This document shows, piece by piece, positions 47,256 to 56,929 of a DNA stretch of 64,000 nucleotides (positions within the stretch are counted from its first letter, which is position 1; the number at the start of each line of letters is the position of its first letter). The translations under genes were made by a program, and so were the position numbers. The notes beneath the pieces were generated by a model, which was not told the origin of the DNA, ran no database searches, and worked only from the letters and a program-made list of their open reading frames with translations. Where the stretch lies: positions 5,456,001 through 5,520,000 of the forward strand of contig NZ_AP022567.1 of NCBI RefSeq assembly GCF_010727475.1, read 5' to 3'. The stretch comes from Mycolicibacterium mageritense. GTDB lineage: Bacteria > Actinomycetota > Actinomycetes > Mycobacteriales > Mycobacteriaceae.

Positions 47256-48104
47256 CTAGGTGCCCGTGTACGTCGCGGGGTCCGGGCGGAACCGGGTGCC
47301 GTCGTCGAGGCCGCTGAGGCTTGCCATCTCGTCGTCGGTGAGCTCGAAATCGAACACGTCGAGGTTCGAGGCGATGCGCTCGGGGTTGGCCGAACGCGAG
47401 ATCACGATGTTGCCGAGCTGAAGGTTCCAGCGCAGGAGCACCTGCGCGGCAGTCTTGCCGTGGGCGTCGGCGACCGCGGTGACAGCGGGGTTGCTCAACA
47501 GCTTGCCGACGCCGAGCGGGCTGTACGCCTCGGTGGCGATGTTGTGTTCGGCGTTGGCCGCGCGCAGTGCGGCCTGGTTGAGCAGCGGGTGCAGCTCGAT
47601 CTGGTTGACGGCCGGGGTGACGAAGGTCAGGTGGATGATCGTCGACAGTTCCTCGGGCCCGAAGTTGCATACGCCGATCGAGCGGGTGAGGCCGTCCTCT
47701 CGGGCCTTCATGAGGCCGCCCCAGCTGTCGACGTACTTACCGGTGTCACCGCCGGGCCAGTGGATGAGGTAGAGATCGACGTGGTCGAGCCCGAGCCGCT
47801 CCAGGCTGGCCCGCGCCGCGTCCTGCGAGGACGAGAAACCCTGGTCAGGCGTGGCCAGTTTGGTGGTGACAAAGAGCTCGTCGCGCGGAATGCCCGACGC
47901 GGCGATTGCCCGGCCGACTCCGGCCTCGTTTCCGTAGGCCGCCGCGGTGTCGATCAGCCGGTAGCCCGCTTCGAGCCCTGCCGATACCGCCCGTTCGGCG
48001 TCGCTGTCGGACAGCTCGCCGACACCGAGCCCGACGACGGGAATCGTCTTGTCGTCGTTGAGTGTGACGGTCGGGACCGCCGCTTCCCCAGCCGATGGGG
48101 TCAT
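47256..48104 (-). CDS. Aldo-keto reductase (AKR5-like, Rv2971-like)
   Basis: A 282-aa NADPH-dependent TIM-barrel reductase. Motifs: [13 protein letters not shown], the catalytic Asp/Tyr in [16 protein letters not shown], Lys in [16 protein letters not shown] with the His, [10 protein letters not shown], and the C-terminal cofactor motif [20 protein letters not shown]. Related M. smegmatis and M. tuberculosis proteins reduce dicarbonyls such as methylglyoxal or phenylglyoxal in vitro. Tandem with a paralogue immediately upstream (5 nt), forming a two-gene unit. Confidence 0.93.
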   Translation of the reverse strand: MTPSAGEAAVPTVTLNDDKTIPVVGLGVGELSDSDAERAVSAGLEAGYRLIDTAAAYGNEAGVGRAIAASGIPRDELFVTTKLATPDQGFSSSQDAARASLERLGLDHVDLYLIHWPGGDTGKYVDSWGGLMKAREDGLTRSIGVCNFGPEELSTIIHLTFVTPAVNQIELHPLLNQAALRAANAEHNIATEAYSPLGVGKLLSNPAVTAVADAHGKTAAQVLLRWNLQLGNIVISRSANPERIASNLDVFDFELTDDEMASLSGLDDGTRFRPDPATYTGT

Positions 48105-48109
48105 GTCAC

Positions 48110-48952
48110 CTACCCTGTGAAGTTGAAGGTTCGAGGATCGGGCCCCAGACGTGTCCCATTGGCGAGGGACGCGATGGACGCGAGATCCTGTTCGCTGAGT
48201 TCGAAATCGAACACGTCGAAATTACTCGCAATCCGTTCTGGGTTCACCGACTTCGGGATGACGATATTACCCAGCTGGATATGCCACCTAATCAGTACCT
48301 GCGCGGGTGTTTTGCCCCGGCTTTCGGCGATCCCGGTGACCACCGGATCGGCGAGCAACGAGCCCTGACCAAGCGGGCTCCACGCCTCGGTCGCGATGCC
48401 CAGCTGCGCGTGCACCTCGCGAAGTTCCTGCTGGGGCAACAGTGGATGCAATTCGATCTGGTTCACCGCCGGGACGATGCCGGTGGTGTCCATGAGGATC
48501 TTCAAGTGTTCGGGTTCGAAATTGCTCACCCCGATCGAGCGGATCCGGCCCTGATCGCGCAGGTGCGCGAACGCCTTGAACGTATCGACGTAGGCGTTCT
48601 TCGCGGGCACCGGCCAGTGAATGAGATAGAGATCCAGATAGTCGACCCCCAGGCGCGCGATGCTGGCGTCGAACGCGGCGAGCGTGGCATCGTAACCCTG
48701 GTCGCTGTTCGACAGCTTGGTCACCAGGAACACCTCGTCGCGCGGTACTCCTGAGGCCGCCAGGGCCCGCCCGGTTTCGGTCTCGTTCTGATACGCCGCG
48801 GCGGTGTCGATGTGCCGGTACCCAGTTTGCAGGGCGGCGACGACCGCCCGTTCGGTGTCTTCGGGAGGGGTCTGCCAGACTCCCAGCCCGACCTGGGGTA
48901 TCGAATTACCGTCGTTGAGCGTCACGCGCGGATTCACAGAGGGAGCTGCCAT
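48110..48952 (-). CDS. Aldo-keto reductase, tandem paralogue
   Basis: A 280-aa AKR with the same motif order as its neighbour: [70 protein letters not shown]. The proteins are clearly duplicates that diverged. The start ATG at 48952 shares two bases with the ATG of the divergent lipN-like gene; a downstream GTG (in SVNPRVTL) is an alternative start that would remove the overlap. First gene of the AKR pair. Confidence 0.9.
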   Translation of the reverse strand: MAAPSVNPRVTLNDGNSIPQVGLGVWQTPPEDTERAVVAALQTGYRHIDTAAAYQNETETGRALAASGVPRDEVFLVTKLSNSDQGYDATLAAFDASIARLGVDYLDLYLIHWPVPAKNAYVDTFKAFAHLRDQGRIRSIGVSNFEPEHLKILMDTTGIVPAVNQIELHPLLPQQELREVHAQLGIATEAWSPLGQGSLLADPVVTGIAESRGKTPAQVLIRWHIQLGNIVIPKSVNPERIASNFDVFDFELSEQDLASIASLANGTRLGPDPRTFNFTG

Positions 48953-50036
48953 GTCCGAAAGTCTGCCAGGCCGGGACGGGGTCAAGGGCGCTCTGCTGGA
49001 ACGGGCGACCGACTTCACCCTCAACGCGATTCCGCGGATCCCCGATCGGCGCAAGCGGCTGCTGCTCGGTGGACGGACCGTGACCGTCGACGGCAACACC
49101 CTCGACACGACACTTCAGTTCATGCTGGCGGCCCAGCGTGCGTCGGGATTGGGCGGCTTGGTCTCCGACCGTGACTCCGTCCCGGCGTCGCGTGAACAAC
49201 TGCGGACAACTGCGGCGATGCTGCGGACCCGCATCCATGTGGACGTGACGAACATCTCGATTCCGGGCCCTGCGGGACCGATCCCGGCGCGTCGCTACGT
49301 GTGCGACCGCCCCGCCGCGGGCCCGACGGCGCTGCTGCTGTTCTTTCACGGCGGGGGTTTTGTGATCGGCGACCTGGACACCCACGACAGTCTGTGCCGG
49401 CTGATCTGCCGGGACGGCGGCATCCAGGTGCTGTCGGTGGATTACCGGCTCGCACCCGAACACAAGGCCCCGTCCTCGTTCGACGACTGTTATGCGGCCT
49501 ACGAGTGGGCACTCGACCATGCCGCGGGGCTCGGCGCGTCGCGAATCGTGGTCGGCGGTGACAGCGCGGGCGGCAACCTCGCGGCGGTGGTATCCCAGCA
49601 GGCCCGCGACAACGATCTGCCGCTGCCGGCGCTGCAGCTGCTGCTCTACCCGGTGACCGACTGGTCGAGCGACACGCGATCGCGGACCCTGTTCGCCCAC
49701 GGCTACTACCTCACCAAACCCGACATGGACTGGTTCGCCGCCCATTACCTCGACGGCGCCGACGTCGAACCGGACGACCCCGTGGTGTCGCCGCTGCTGG
49801 CCGAGGATCTTTCGGGCCTGCCACCGGCGCTGGTGTACACCGCGGGATTCGATCCGCTGCGCGACGAGGGCAACCGCTACGCGCTGGCCATGCGTGACGC
49901 GGGTGTACTGGTCGATCTGCGCGAAGAACGGTCACTGACCCACGCGTTCGCGAACTTCTTCCCGCTCGGCGGGGGCAGCGCGACCGCGACCACCGCGATG
50001 ATCTCGGCGCTGCGCGCGCATCTCAGCCACGCCTGA
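48951..50036 (+). CDS. lipN: HSL-family esterase/lipase, LipN-like
   Basis: A 361-aa cytosolic carboxylesterase of the hormone-sensitive lipase family. Oxyanion HGGGF at 133-137, nucleophile Ser205 in GGDSAGGN, Asp301 region (TAGFDPLRDEG) and catalytic His331 (LTHAF) are all present. The N-terminal 100 residues form a helical cap. The ATG has GAGGGAG upstream, though the divergent AKR start codon overlaps it. It is the positional homologue of M. tuberculosis LipN (Rv2970c), which hydrolyses short-chain esters and is a bit longer at the N-terminus. Confidence 0.93.
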   Translation: MSESLPGRDGVKGALLERATDFTLNAIPRIPDRRKRLLLGGRTVTVDGNTLDTTLQFMLAAQRASGLGGLVSDRDSVPASREQLRTTAAMLRTRIHVDVTNISIPGPAGPIPARRYVCDRPAAGPTALLLFFHGGGFVIGDLDTHDSLCRLICRDGGIQVLSVDYRLAPEHKAPSSFDDCYAAYEWALDHAAGLGASRIVVGGDSAGGNLAAVVSQQARDNDLPLPALQLLLYPVTDWSSDTRSRTLFAHGYYLTKPDMDWFAAHYLDGADVEPDDPVVSPLLAEDLSGLPPALVYTAGFDPLRDEGNRYALAMRDAGVLVDLREERSLTHAFANFFPLGGGSATATTAMISALRAHLSHA

Positions 50037-50057
50037 GGTCGGGCAGTTCAGCGCCGG

Positions 50058-50063
50058 TACGCT
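50058..50063 (+). promoter_or_regulatory. -10 box (TACGCT) of the DsbA-like gene
   Basis: TACGCT ends 7 nt before the GTG at 50071 without Shine-Dalgarno; probable leaderless start. Confidence 0.4.
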
Positions 50064-50070
50064 TGGTCCC

Positions 50071-50943
50071 GTGGCCAAACCGAAAAAGACCGCCAAATAC
50101 GACCTCAAGGCAGCCGACCGCAAGCGCAACCTGCTGATCCAGATCGGCCTGACCTCGGTGGTCGTCGTGTTTGCCGCGGCATTGGTGATCTACATCGTGA
50201 CCCAGGGCAAGTCGAAGGAAGACGGCCGGGCCATCCGCGTGGCGTCCGACAAGGTGATCACCAGTGAGGGCACCACCGACCCGAAAGTCGTGATCGGGCT
50301 CTACGAAGACTTCCTGTGCCCGGCCTGCGGCAACTTCGAGCGCTCGTTCGGCCCCACGATCTCCAAGCTGATCGACACCGGCGCGGTCGCGGCCGACTAC
50401 CACATGGTCGCGATTCTCGACAGCGCAGGCAACGGCTATTCGTCCCGCGCGGGTAGTGCGGCGTACTGCGTGGCCGACGAGTCCATCGACGCGTTCCGCC
50501 GCTTCCACACCGCGCTGTTCAACGAGAAGATCCAGCCGCAGGAGAACAGCGGCGTGTATCCCGACAACGCGCAGCTGATCGAATACGCCCGGCAGTCCGG
50601 CGTCACGGGCGGCGTACCGGATTGCATCAACAAGGGCAGCTACGTGGACATGGTCAAGAAGATGGCAGGGGCCACCGGCATCCAGGCCACTCCGACCATC
50701 CGGATCAACGGAGAGGACTACAAGCCGACGACACCGCAGGATCTGGTCGCCAAGGTCAAGGAGATCGTCGGTGACGTGCCCGGCCTGGAGGCCGTCGCAC
50801 CGGGTGCGCCGGCTGCTCCGGCGTCCGCCCCCGGTGCGCCGGGCGCACAGGCTCCCGCGCCCGCTGCGCCTGCTCCCGCCGCGCCCGCTCCCGCTGCGCC
50901 AGCGCCCGCCGCGCCTGCTCCCGCTGGGTCGACGCACCCATGA
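50071..50943 (+). CDS. DsbA-like membrane-anchored thioredoxin-fold protein (Rv2969c-like)
   Basis: A 290-aa oxidase of extracytoplasmic protein disulphides. A basic N-terminus (KPKKTAKYDLKAADRKR) and one transmembrane helix (residues about 22-44) precede the thioredoxin fold with active site CPAC (Cys83, Cys86) and cis-Pro region GIQATPTIRIN. After residue 235 comes a tail of about 50 residues of Ala/Pro repeats (APAPA), longer than I expect for the M. tuberculosis homologue. It overlaps and is coupled to the VKOR gene, which reoxidises it. Confidence 0.93.
   Translation: MAKPKKTAKYDLKAADRKRNLLIQIGLTSVVVVFAAALVIYIVTQGKSKEDGRAIRVASDKVITSEGTTDPKVVIGLYEDFLCPACGNFERSFGPTISKLIDTGAVAADYHMVAILDSAGNGYSSRAGSAAYCVADESIDAFRRFHTALFNEKIQPQENSGVYPDNAQLIEYARQSGVTGGVPDCINKGSYVDMVKKMAGATGIQATPTIRINGEDYKPTTPQDLVAKVKEIVGDVPGLEAVAPGAPAAPASAPGAPGAQAPAPAAPAPAAPAPAAPAPAAPAPAGSTHP
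50860..50930 (+). repeat. 15-bp repeats encoding an Ala/Pro tail
   Basis: Repeats of about 15 bp (GCGCCCGCTCCCGCT variants) encode APAPA units at the C-terminus of the DsbA-like protein; likely length-variable. Confidence 0.7.
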
Positions 50944-51566
50944 CCGTCGCCGCGCCGGCCGAGTCCGATCAGCCCGCGACCCAGACGTCGTCGGCCGTGG
51001 CCGTCGGCCGGCCCAGCGCGGTGTGGGTGCTGATCGCCGGTGTGGTCGGTCTCGCGGCGTCACTGACGCTGACGTACGAGAAGATCGAAATCCTGATCAA
51101 CCCGAAATACGTCCCGTCGTGCAGCATCAACCCGGTGCTGTCCTGCGGTTCGGTGATGGTCACCCCGCAGGCGTCGGTGTTCGGATTCCCCAACCCGATG
51201 ATCGGCATCGTGGCGTTCAGCGTCGTGGTGGTCACCGGGGTGCTCGCGGTCGCGAAGGTGCGCCTGCCGCGCTGGTACTGGGCGGGGTTGGCGGTCGGCA
51301 CCCTTTTGGGCGCCGCGTTCGTGCACTGGCTGATCTTCCAGAGCCTCTACCGCATCGGTGCGCTGTGCCCGTACTGCATGGTCGTATGGTCGGTGACCAT
51401 CCCGCTGCTGGTGGTGACGACGTCGATCGCGCTGCGACCGCTCGCAGGCAATCCGGTCGCGCGGATCGTGTACGAGTGGCGCTGGTCGCTGGTGGCCCTG
51501 TGGTTCACCACCCTGGTGCTGTTGATCCTGGTCCGATTCTGGGACTACTGGTCGACACTCGTTTAA
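50940..51566 (+). CDS. Vitamin K epoxide reductase family protein (VKOR)
   Basis: A 208-aa polytopic protein that transfers electrons from DsbA to quinones. The VKOR Cys set is present: loop pair Cys61 and Cys69 (CSINPVLSCG) and the active site CPYC (Cys143, Cys146), with Ser/Pro-rich FGFPNPMIGI between. Five or so hydrophobic segments. The ATG overlaps the DsbA-like stop (ATGA). Mycobacteria use VKOR in place of DsbB. Confidence 0.95.
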   Translation: MTVAAPAESDQPATQTSSAVAVGRPSAVWVLIAGVVGLAASLTLTYEKIEILINPKYVPSCSINPVLSCGSVMVTPQASVFGFPNPMIGIVAFSVVVVTGVLAVAKVRLPRWYWAGLAVGTLLGAAFVHWLIFQSLYRIGALCPYCMVVWSVTIPLLVVTTSIALRPLAGNPVARIVYEWRWSLVALWFTTLVLLILVRFWDYWSTLV

Positions 51567-51589
51567 CACACCGGAAACAACCTGGCGGT

Positions 51590-51595
51590 TAGGGT
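51590..51595 (+). promoter_or_regulatory. -10 box (TAGGGT) of leaderless pyc
   Basis: TAGGGT ends 7 nt before the pyc GTG with no Shine-Dalgarno between, though VKOR ends only 36 nt upstream. Confidence 0.5.
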
Positions 51596-51602
51596 ATCGC
51601 GC

Positions 51603-54600
51603 GTGATCTCCAAACTCCTCGTCGCCAACCGTGGTGAAATCGCGATTCGTGCGTTCCGTGCTGCGACCGAGATGGGCATCGCGACCGTCGCGGTGTATCC
51701 GTATGAGGATCGCAATTCGCTGCATCGGTTGAAGGCCGACGAGTCGTATCAGATCGGTGAGGCCGGCCATCCGGTGCGGGCCTATCTGTCCGTGGAAGAG
51801 ATCATCCGGGTGGCCCGCCACGCTGGCGCGGACGCCATCTATCCCGGATACGGCTTCCTGTCCGAGAACCCCGAGCTGGCTTCGGCGTGTGTGGAAGCGG
51901 GCATCACGTTCGTCGGCCCGTCGGCCGACGTGTTGGAGTTGACCGGCAACAAGGCGCGCGCGATCGCGGCGGCACGCGCGGCGGGGCTGCCGGTGCTGGC
52001 GTCTTCGGAGCCGTCGGCGTCGGTCGACGAGCTGGTGGCGGCGGCCGCCGACATGTCGTTCCCGTTGTTCGTCAAGGCCGTCTCGGGCGGTGGAGGGCGC
52101 GGCATGCGCCGGGTGACCGATCCGGACGCGCTGCCCGAGGCCATCGAGGCCGCCAGCCGGGAGGCCGACGCGGCGTTCGGCGATCCGATGGTTTATCTCG
52201 AGCAGGCGGTGATCAACCCCCGCCATATCGAGGTGCAGATCCTGGCCGACACCCACGGCAACGTCATCCACCTGTTCGAACGGGACTGCAGCGTGCAACG
52301 GCGCCACCAGAAGGTGATCGAGCTGGCGCCGGCCCCGAACCTCGACCCCGAGGTCCGCGAACGGATCTGCGCCGACGCGGTGGCACTGGCGCGGGAGATC
52401 AACTACTCGTGTGCGGGCACCATCGAGTTTCTGCTCGACGAGCGTGGCCATCACGTGTTCATCGAATGCAACCCGCGCATCCAGGTCGAGCACACGGTGA
52501 CCGAGGAGATCACCGATGTGGACCTGGTGTCGTCGCAGTTGCGCATCGCGTCCGGTGAGTCGCTGGAATCGCTCGGGCTGAGCCAGGATTCGGTGCAGAT
52601 CCGTGGCGCCGCGCTGCAGTGCCGGATCACCACCGAGGATCCCGCCAACGGGTTCCGTCCGGACACCGGGCGTATCACCGGGTACCGGTCGCCGGGTGGC
52701 GCGGGCATCCGCCTCGACGGTGGCACCCACACCGGCGCCGAGATCGGGGCCCACTTCGACTCGATGCTGGTGAAGTTGACGTGCCGCGGCCGCGATTTCG
52801 CGACCGCTGTGGTGCGCGCGCGGCGTGCGCTCGCCGAGTTCCGGATCCGCGGTGTCTCGACCAACATTCCGTTCCTGATGGCCGTGCTCGACGATCCCGA
52901 TTTCCGGGCGGGCCGGGTGAACACGTCGTTCATCGACGACCGCCCGCAGCTGCTGACCTCGCACACGCCGGCCGACCGCGGCACCAAGATCCTGAACTAC
53001 CTGGCCGACGTGACGGTCAACAAGCCGCACGGCGAGCGGCCGTCGACGGTGTACCCCAACGACAAACTGCCTGCGCTCGACCTGGCCGCGGCTCCGCCTG
53101 CGGGTTCCAAGCAGCGGTTGACCGAACTGGGCCCCGAGGGTTTCGCGCGGTGGATGCGGGACAGCCCGGCGGTGGGCGTCACCGACACGACGTTCCGCGA
53201 CGCGCACCAGTCGCTGCTGGCCACGCGGCTGCGCTCGTCGGGGTTGCTGAAGGTCGCGCCGTACGTGGCGCGGTCGATGTCGGAGCTGCTCTCGATCGAG
53301 TGCTGGGGTGGTGCGACTTACGATGTGGCGCTTCGCTTCCTGAAAGAGGATCCGTGGGGGCGGCTGGCCGCGCTGCGCGAGGCTGTGCCGAACATCTGTC
53401 TGCAGATGTTGCTGCGCGGCCGCAACACGGTGGGCTACACGCCGTACCCGGAACTGGTCACGTCGGCGTTCGTGGCCGAGGCGACCGCGACGGGTATCGA
53501 CATCTTCCGGATCTTCGACGCGCTCAACAACGTCGAGTCCATGCGTCCCGCGATCGACGCGGTTCGGGAAACCGGAACGGCCATCGCAGAAGTCGCGATG
53601 TCCTACACCGGTGACCTGAGCGACCCGGCCGAAAACCTCTACACGCTCGACTACTACCTGAAGCTGGCCGAGCAGATCGTCGATGCCGGCGCGCATGTCC
53701 TGGCCATCAAGGACATGGCCGGTCTCCTGCGGCCGCAGGCCGCCGCGGCGTTGGTGTCCGCGTTGCGGTCCCGGTTCGACCTACCGGTGCATGTGCACAC
53801 GCACGACACACCGGGCGGCCAGCTCGCGACGTACCTCGCGGCGTGGCAGGCCGGGGCGTCGGCCGTCGACGGTGCGGCCGCACCGTTGGCCGGGACGACG
53901 AGCCAGCCCGCACTGTCGGCGATCGTCGCGGCGACCGCCCACACGCAGTACGACACCGGCCTTTCGCTGAGTGCGGTGTGTGATCTGGAGCCGTACTGGG
54001 AAGCGCTGCGAAAGGTGTACGCGCCGTTCGAATCCGGGCTGCCAGGGCCGACGGGCCGGGTGTATCACCACGAGATCCCGGGTGGGCAGCTCAGCAATCT
54101 GCGTCAGCAGGCCATCGCACTTGGACTGGGGGATCGGTTCGAGGACGTGGAGAACGCCTACGCCGGTGCCGACCGGGTGCTGGGCCGGCTGATCAAGGTG
54201 ACTCCGTCGAGCAAGGTGGTCGGAGATCTCGCGCTGGCTCTGGTCGGTGCGGGCGTGACGGCCGACGAGTTCGCGGCCGACCCCGCGAAGTACGACATCC
54301 CCGACAGCGTGATCGGTTTCCTGCGAGGCGAACTCGGTGACCCCGCGGGCGGCTGGCCGGAACCGTTGCGCACCAAGGCTTTGGCGGGCCGGGGCCCGGC
54401 CAAGCCCGAACAGGAACTGTCCCCCGAGGACGAGGCCGCGCTGGCCGCGCCGGGCGTGAAGCGTCAGGCCACCCTGAACCGGCTGCTGTTCCCGGCTCCC
54501 ACACGGGAATTCGAGGCGCATCGCGACGAGTACGGCGACACGTCGCGGCTCAGCACCAATCAGTTCTTCTACGGCCTTCGCCAAGGCGAGGAGCACCGCG

Positions 54601-55022
54601 TGGAATTGGAACGCGGCGTCGAACTGCTCATCGGGCTCGAAGCGATCTCCGACGCCGACGAGCGTGGCATGCGCACGGTGCTGTGCATCCTCAACGGACA
54701 ACTGCGTCCGGTTCTGGTGCGCGACCGCAGCATCGCCAGCGATGTTCCGGCCGCCGAGAAGGCCGACAAGGCCAACCCGGATCATGTGGCGGCCCCGTTC
54801 GCCGGTGTGGTCACGGTCGCCGTGTCGGCGGGCGATGCGGTCGAGGCCGGGCAGACCATCGCCACGATCGAGGCCATGAAGATGGAGGCCGCGATCACCG
54901 CACCCAAGGCGGGCACCGTCGACCGTGTCGCCGTCTCCGCCACCGCCCAGGTCGAGGGGGGAGACCTGCTGGTGGTGGTCGGTTCGGCGGGCAGGAGCGA
55001 AGCGACCGGGGGATCAGACTGA
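51603..55022 (+). CDS. pyc: Pyruvate carboxylase
   Basis: A 1139-aa biotin enzyme making oxaloacetate from pyruvate, CO2 and ATP. Order: biotin carboxylase (1 to about 450; [17 protein letters not shown] loop, [14 protein letters not shown]), carboxyltransferase (about 520-800; [20 protein letters not shown], Lys in [10 protein letters not shown]), a PC tetramerisation region, and a C-terminal biotinyl domain with EAMKMEAA, the biotinylated Lys1093. The GTG start seems leaderless. The stop overlaps the start of rsmD. Confidence 0.98.
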   Translation: MISKLLVANRGEIAIRAFRAATEMGIATVAVYPYEDRNSLHRLKADESYQIGEAGHPVRAYLSVEEIIRVARHAGADAIYPGYGFLSENPELASACVEAGITFVGPSADVLELTGNKARAIAAARAAGLPVLASSEPSASVDELVAAAADMSFPLFVKAVSGGGGRGMRRVTDPDALPEAIEAASREADAAFGDPMVYLEQAVINPRHIEVQILADTHGNVIHLFERDCSVQRRHQKVIELAPAPNLDPEVRERICADAVALAREINYSCAGTIEFLLDERGHHVFIECNPRIQVEHTVTEEITDVDLVSSQLRIASGESLESLGLSQDSVQIRGAALQCRITTEDPANGFRPDTGRITGYRSPGGAGIRLDGGTHTGAEIGAHFDSMLVKLTCRGRDFATAVVRARRALAEFRIRGVSTNIPFLMAVLDDPDFRAGRVNTSFIDDRPQLLTSHTPADRGTKILNYLADVTVNKPHGERPSTVYPNDKLPALDLAAAPPAGSKQRLTELGPEGFARWMRDSPAVGVTDTTFRDAHQSLLATRLRSSGLLKVAPYVARSMSELLSIECWGGATYDVALRFLKEDPWGRLAALREAVPNICLQMLLRGRNTVGYTPYPELVTSAFVAEATATGIDIFRIFDALNNVESMRPAIDAVRETGTAIAEVAMSYTGDLSDPAENLYTLDYYLKLAEQIVDAGAHVLAIKDMAGLLRPQAAAALVSALRSRFDLPVHVHTHDTPGGQLATYLAAWQAGASAVDGAAAPLAGTTSQPALSAIVAATAHTQYDTGLSLSAVCDLEPYWEALRKVYAPFESGLPGPTGRVYHHEIPGGQLSNLRQQAIALGLGDRFEDVENAYAGADRVLGRLIKVTPSSKVVGDLALALVGAGVTADEFAADPAKYDIPDSVIGFLRGELGDPAGGWPEPLRTKALAGRGPAKPEQELSPEDEAALAAPGVKRQATLNRLLFPAPTREFEAHRDEYGDTSRLSTNQFFYGLRQGEEHRVELERGVELLIGLEAISDADERGMRTVLCILNGQLRPVLVRDRSIASDVPAAEKADKANPDHVAAPFAGVVTVAVSAGDAVEAGQTIATIEAMKMEAAITAPKAGTVDRVAVSATAQVEGGDLLVVVGSAGRSEATGGSD

Positions 55023-55570
55023 CCCGCATCATCGCCGGGACGCTGGGGGGTCGCCGAATCGCGGTCCCGCCCAGGGGAACCCGACCGACCTCGGATCGGG
55101 TGCGCGAAGCGGTGTTCAACGCGTTGTCCGCGCGGCTGGATTTCACGGGCCTCGATGTGCTCGATCTGTACGCGGGATCCGGAGCGCTTGGCCTGGAAGC
55201 CATTTCCCGCGGAGCGGCCTCGGCGCTTTTCGTCGAGGCGGACCAGCGGGCCGCGGCGGTGATCGCGAAGAACGTCGCGACCCTCGGGGTCGCGGGCGCG
55301 TCGGTGCGGCGGGGCAGTGTCGAAACCGTGCTCGCGGCAGGCGCCGACAGGGCAATGGATCTCGTGCTCGCCGACCCGCCCTACGACCTCGGCGCGTCCG
55401 CGGTCGACGCGATGGTGCTCGCGCTCGCCGTGGGCGGTTGGGTCGGCACTGGAACCGTGGTGATGGTCGAGCGCCGGGCCAACAGTGAACCGACCGGCTG
55501 GCCTGCCGGCTGGACTGCGTTGAGCGCACGCCGGTACGGCGACACCCGCGTCGAGCTCGCCGAGGTGTGA
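55019..55570 (+). CDS. rsmD: 16S rRNA (guanine966-N2)-methyltransferase, CTG start
   Basis: A 183-aa SAM-dependent methyltransferase. Conserved: [17 protein letters not shown] at the N-terminus, [19 protein letters not shown] for SAM, and catalytic [11 protein letters not shown]. The family begins M-TRIIAG; here that Met position is CTG (55019-55021), overlapping the pyc TGA as CTGA, and no ATG, GTG or TTG occurs nearby in frame. The next GTG lies about 27 codons inside the conserved region and would destroy the fold. I therefore annotate a CTG start. Confidence 0.9.
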   Translation: MTRIIAGTLGGRRIAVPPRGTRPTSDRVREAVFNALSARLDFTGLDVLDLYAGSGALGLEAISRGAASALFVEADQRAAAVIAKNVATLGVAGASVRRGSVETVLAAGADRAMDLVLADPPYDLGASAVDAMVLALAVGGWVGTGTVVMVERRANSEPTGWPAGWTALSARRYGDTRVELAEV

Positions 55571-55614
55571 TGTGGCGGCCGACAGCTGTTGTCGGCCCTG
55601 TAGCGTCGTCATCC

Positions 55615-56091
55615 ATGAGTGGCGCGGTATGCCCCGGATCCTTCGACCCGGTGACTCTCGGTCATGTCGACATTTTCGAGCGTGCGGCCGCGCAGTTCGA
55701 CGAGGTCGTGGTCGCGGTCCTGGTGAACCCCAACAAGAAGGGCATGTTCGATCTCGACGAGCGGATGGCGATGATCCGCGAATCGACCCGACACCTACCG
55801 AATCTGCGGGTCGAGTCGGGTCAGGGCCTGGTGGTCGACTTCGTCAAGTCGCGCGGGCTGACGGCGATCGTCAAAGGCCTGCGCACGGGTACCGATTTCG
55901 AGTACGAGCTGCAGATGGCCCAGATGAACAAGCACGTCGCGGGCGTCGACACCTTCTTCGTGGCCACCACACCGCAGTATTCGTTCGTGTCGTCGTCGCT
56001 GGCCAAAGAAGTCGCCTCGCTCGGCGGCGACGTGTCGGCGCTGCTGCCCGAGCCCGTCAACCGCAGGCTGCAGGAAAAGCTCAACGGTTAG
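55615..56091 (+). CDS. coaD: Phosphopantetheine adenylyltransferase
   Basis: A 158-aa hexameric enzyme, penultimate step of CoA synthesis. Visible: [20 protein letters not shown] with the T/HxGH motif (His17), [28 protein letters not shown] and the ATP-binding [13 protein letters not shown] (the S/TSS loop). The ATG at 55615 is chosen; TAGCGT lies 8 nt or so upstream. In M. tuberculosis this gene (kdtB) flanks the PDIM/PGL lipid locus. Confidence 0.97.
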   Translation: MSGAVCPGSFDPVTLGHVDIFERAAAQFDEVVVAVLVNPNKKGMFDLDERMAMIRESTRHLPNLRVESGQGLVVDFVKSRGLTAIVKGLRTGTDFEYELQMAQMNKHVAGVDTFFVATTPQYSFVSSSLAKEVASLGGDVSALLPEPVNRRLQEKLNG

Positions 56092-56178
56092 CTCACGCCC
56101 CCGCCGGGTAAATACCGGATGGCGCACAACAGCCCATGGCGCCCATCCATTGCACCCGGATCAATCGGAGGTACCGCT

Positions 56179-56745
56179 GTGCCGAACACATTCGTCCAAT
56201 CCACCGACGACGTCGTCAAGTTCCTCAAGGATCAGCACAACCTGATCAAGGATCTGTTCGAGGAGGTCTTCTCGGCGTCGAGCACCGAAGCCAGGGAGAA
56301 GGCGTTCGTCGACCTGCGCCAGCTCCTCGCAGTGCACGAGACCGCGGAGGAGATGGTGGTCCACCCGCGCGCCCGCAGTGTGGTGGCCCACGGCGACGAG
56401 ATCGTCGACGCCCGGCTGCAGGAAGAGCATGCGGCCAAGCAACAGTTGTCGGACCTGGAGAGCATGGACATCGACTCCAAGGAATTCCTCGCCGAACTCG
56501 CCAAGTTCCGCGATGCCGTCGTCGACCACGCCGAGCACGAGGAACACGAGGAGTTCGACAAGCTGCAGCGCAAGCTCGACTCCGACGACCTGGAACGCAT
56601 GGCCAAGGCCGTTCAGGCCGCCGAGGCGATCGCGCCGACCCGGCCTCACCCCGGCGTCGAGTCGGCCAAGCTGAACTTCGCTGTCGGCCCGTTCGCGTCG
56701 ATGCTGGACCGAGCCCGCGACCTCATCGGCGCGGCAGTCCGGTGA
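56179..56745 (+). CDS. Hemerythrin HHE-domain protein, second copy
   Basis: A 188-aa helical di-iron protein. Ligand segments: KDQHNLIKDLFEEV, LLAVHETAEEMVVHPRAR, LQEEHAAKQQLSD and VDHAEHEEHEEFDKL. The C-terminus has APTRPHPGVES, the same linker motif as the copy at 21.2 kb. GGAGGT lies upstream of the GTG at 56179. Hemerythrin-like proteins in M. smegmatis have been linked with peroxide and antibiotic responses; I cannot say which copy this is. It lies alone between coaD and sepIVA. Confidence 0.92.
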   Translation: MPNTFVQSTDDVVKFLKDQHNLIKDLFEEVFSASSTEAREKAFVDLRQLLAVHETAEEMVVHPRARSVVAHGDEIVDARLQEEHAAKQQLSDLESMDIDSKEFLAELAKFRDAVVDHAEHEEHEEFDKLQRKLDSDDLERMAKAVQAAEAIAPTRPHPGVESAKLNFAVGPFASMLDRARDLIGAAVR

Positions 56746-56929
56746 CGGGTGTCGCCGGCGGGGCCCGGCGTGACGTCGGTCGCGAAAGCGGCAGGTCACC
56801 CGGGTTGTCATACTGGCGTTGGATACAGCGTGCCGGTGCCCCGCTGGCGACACACCGATCGTGCTCCCCAGTCACAGGCGTAACACCAGGCACACTAGTC
56901 ACTAACAACGACGCCTGGAGGGTTTAGCC

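Noticed and set aside
51060..53696. An 878-aa minus-strand frame inside VKOR and pyc
   Set aside because: Same reason: it mirrors the codon structure of pyc and encodes repetitive Arg/His/Asp sequence without domains.
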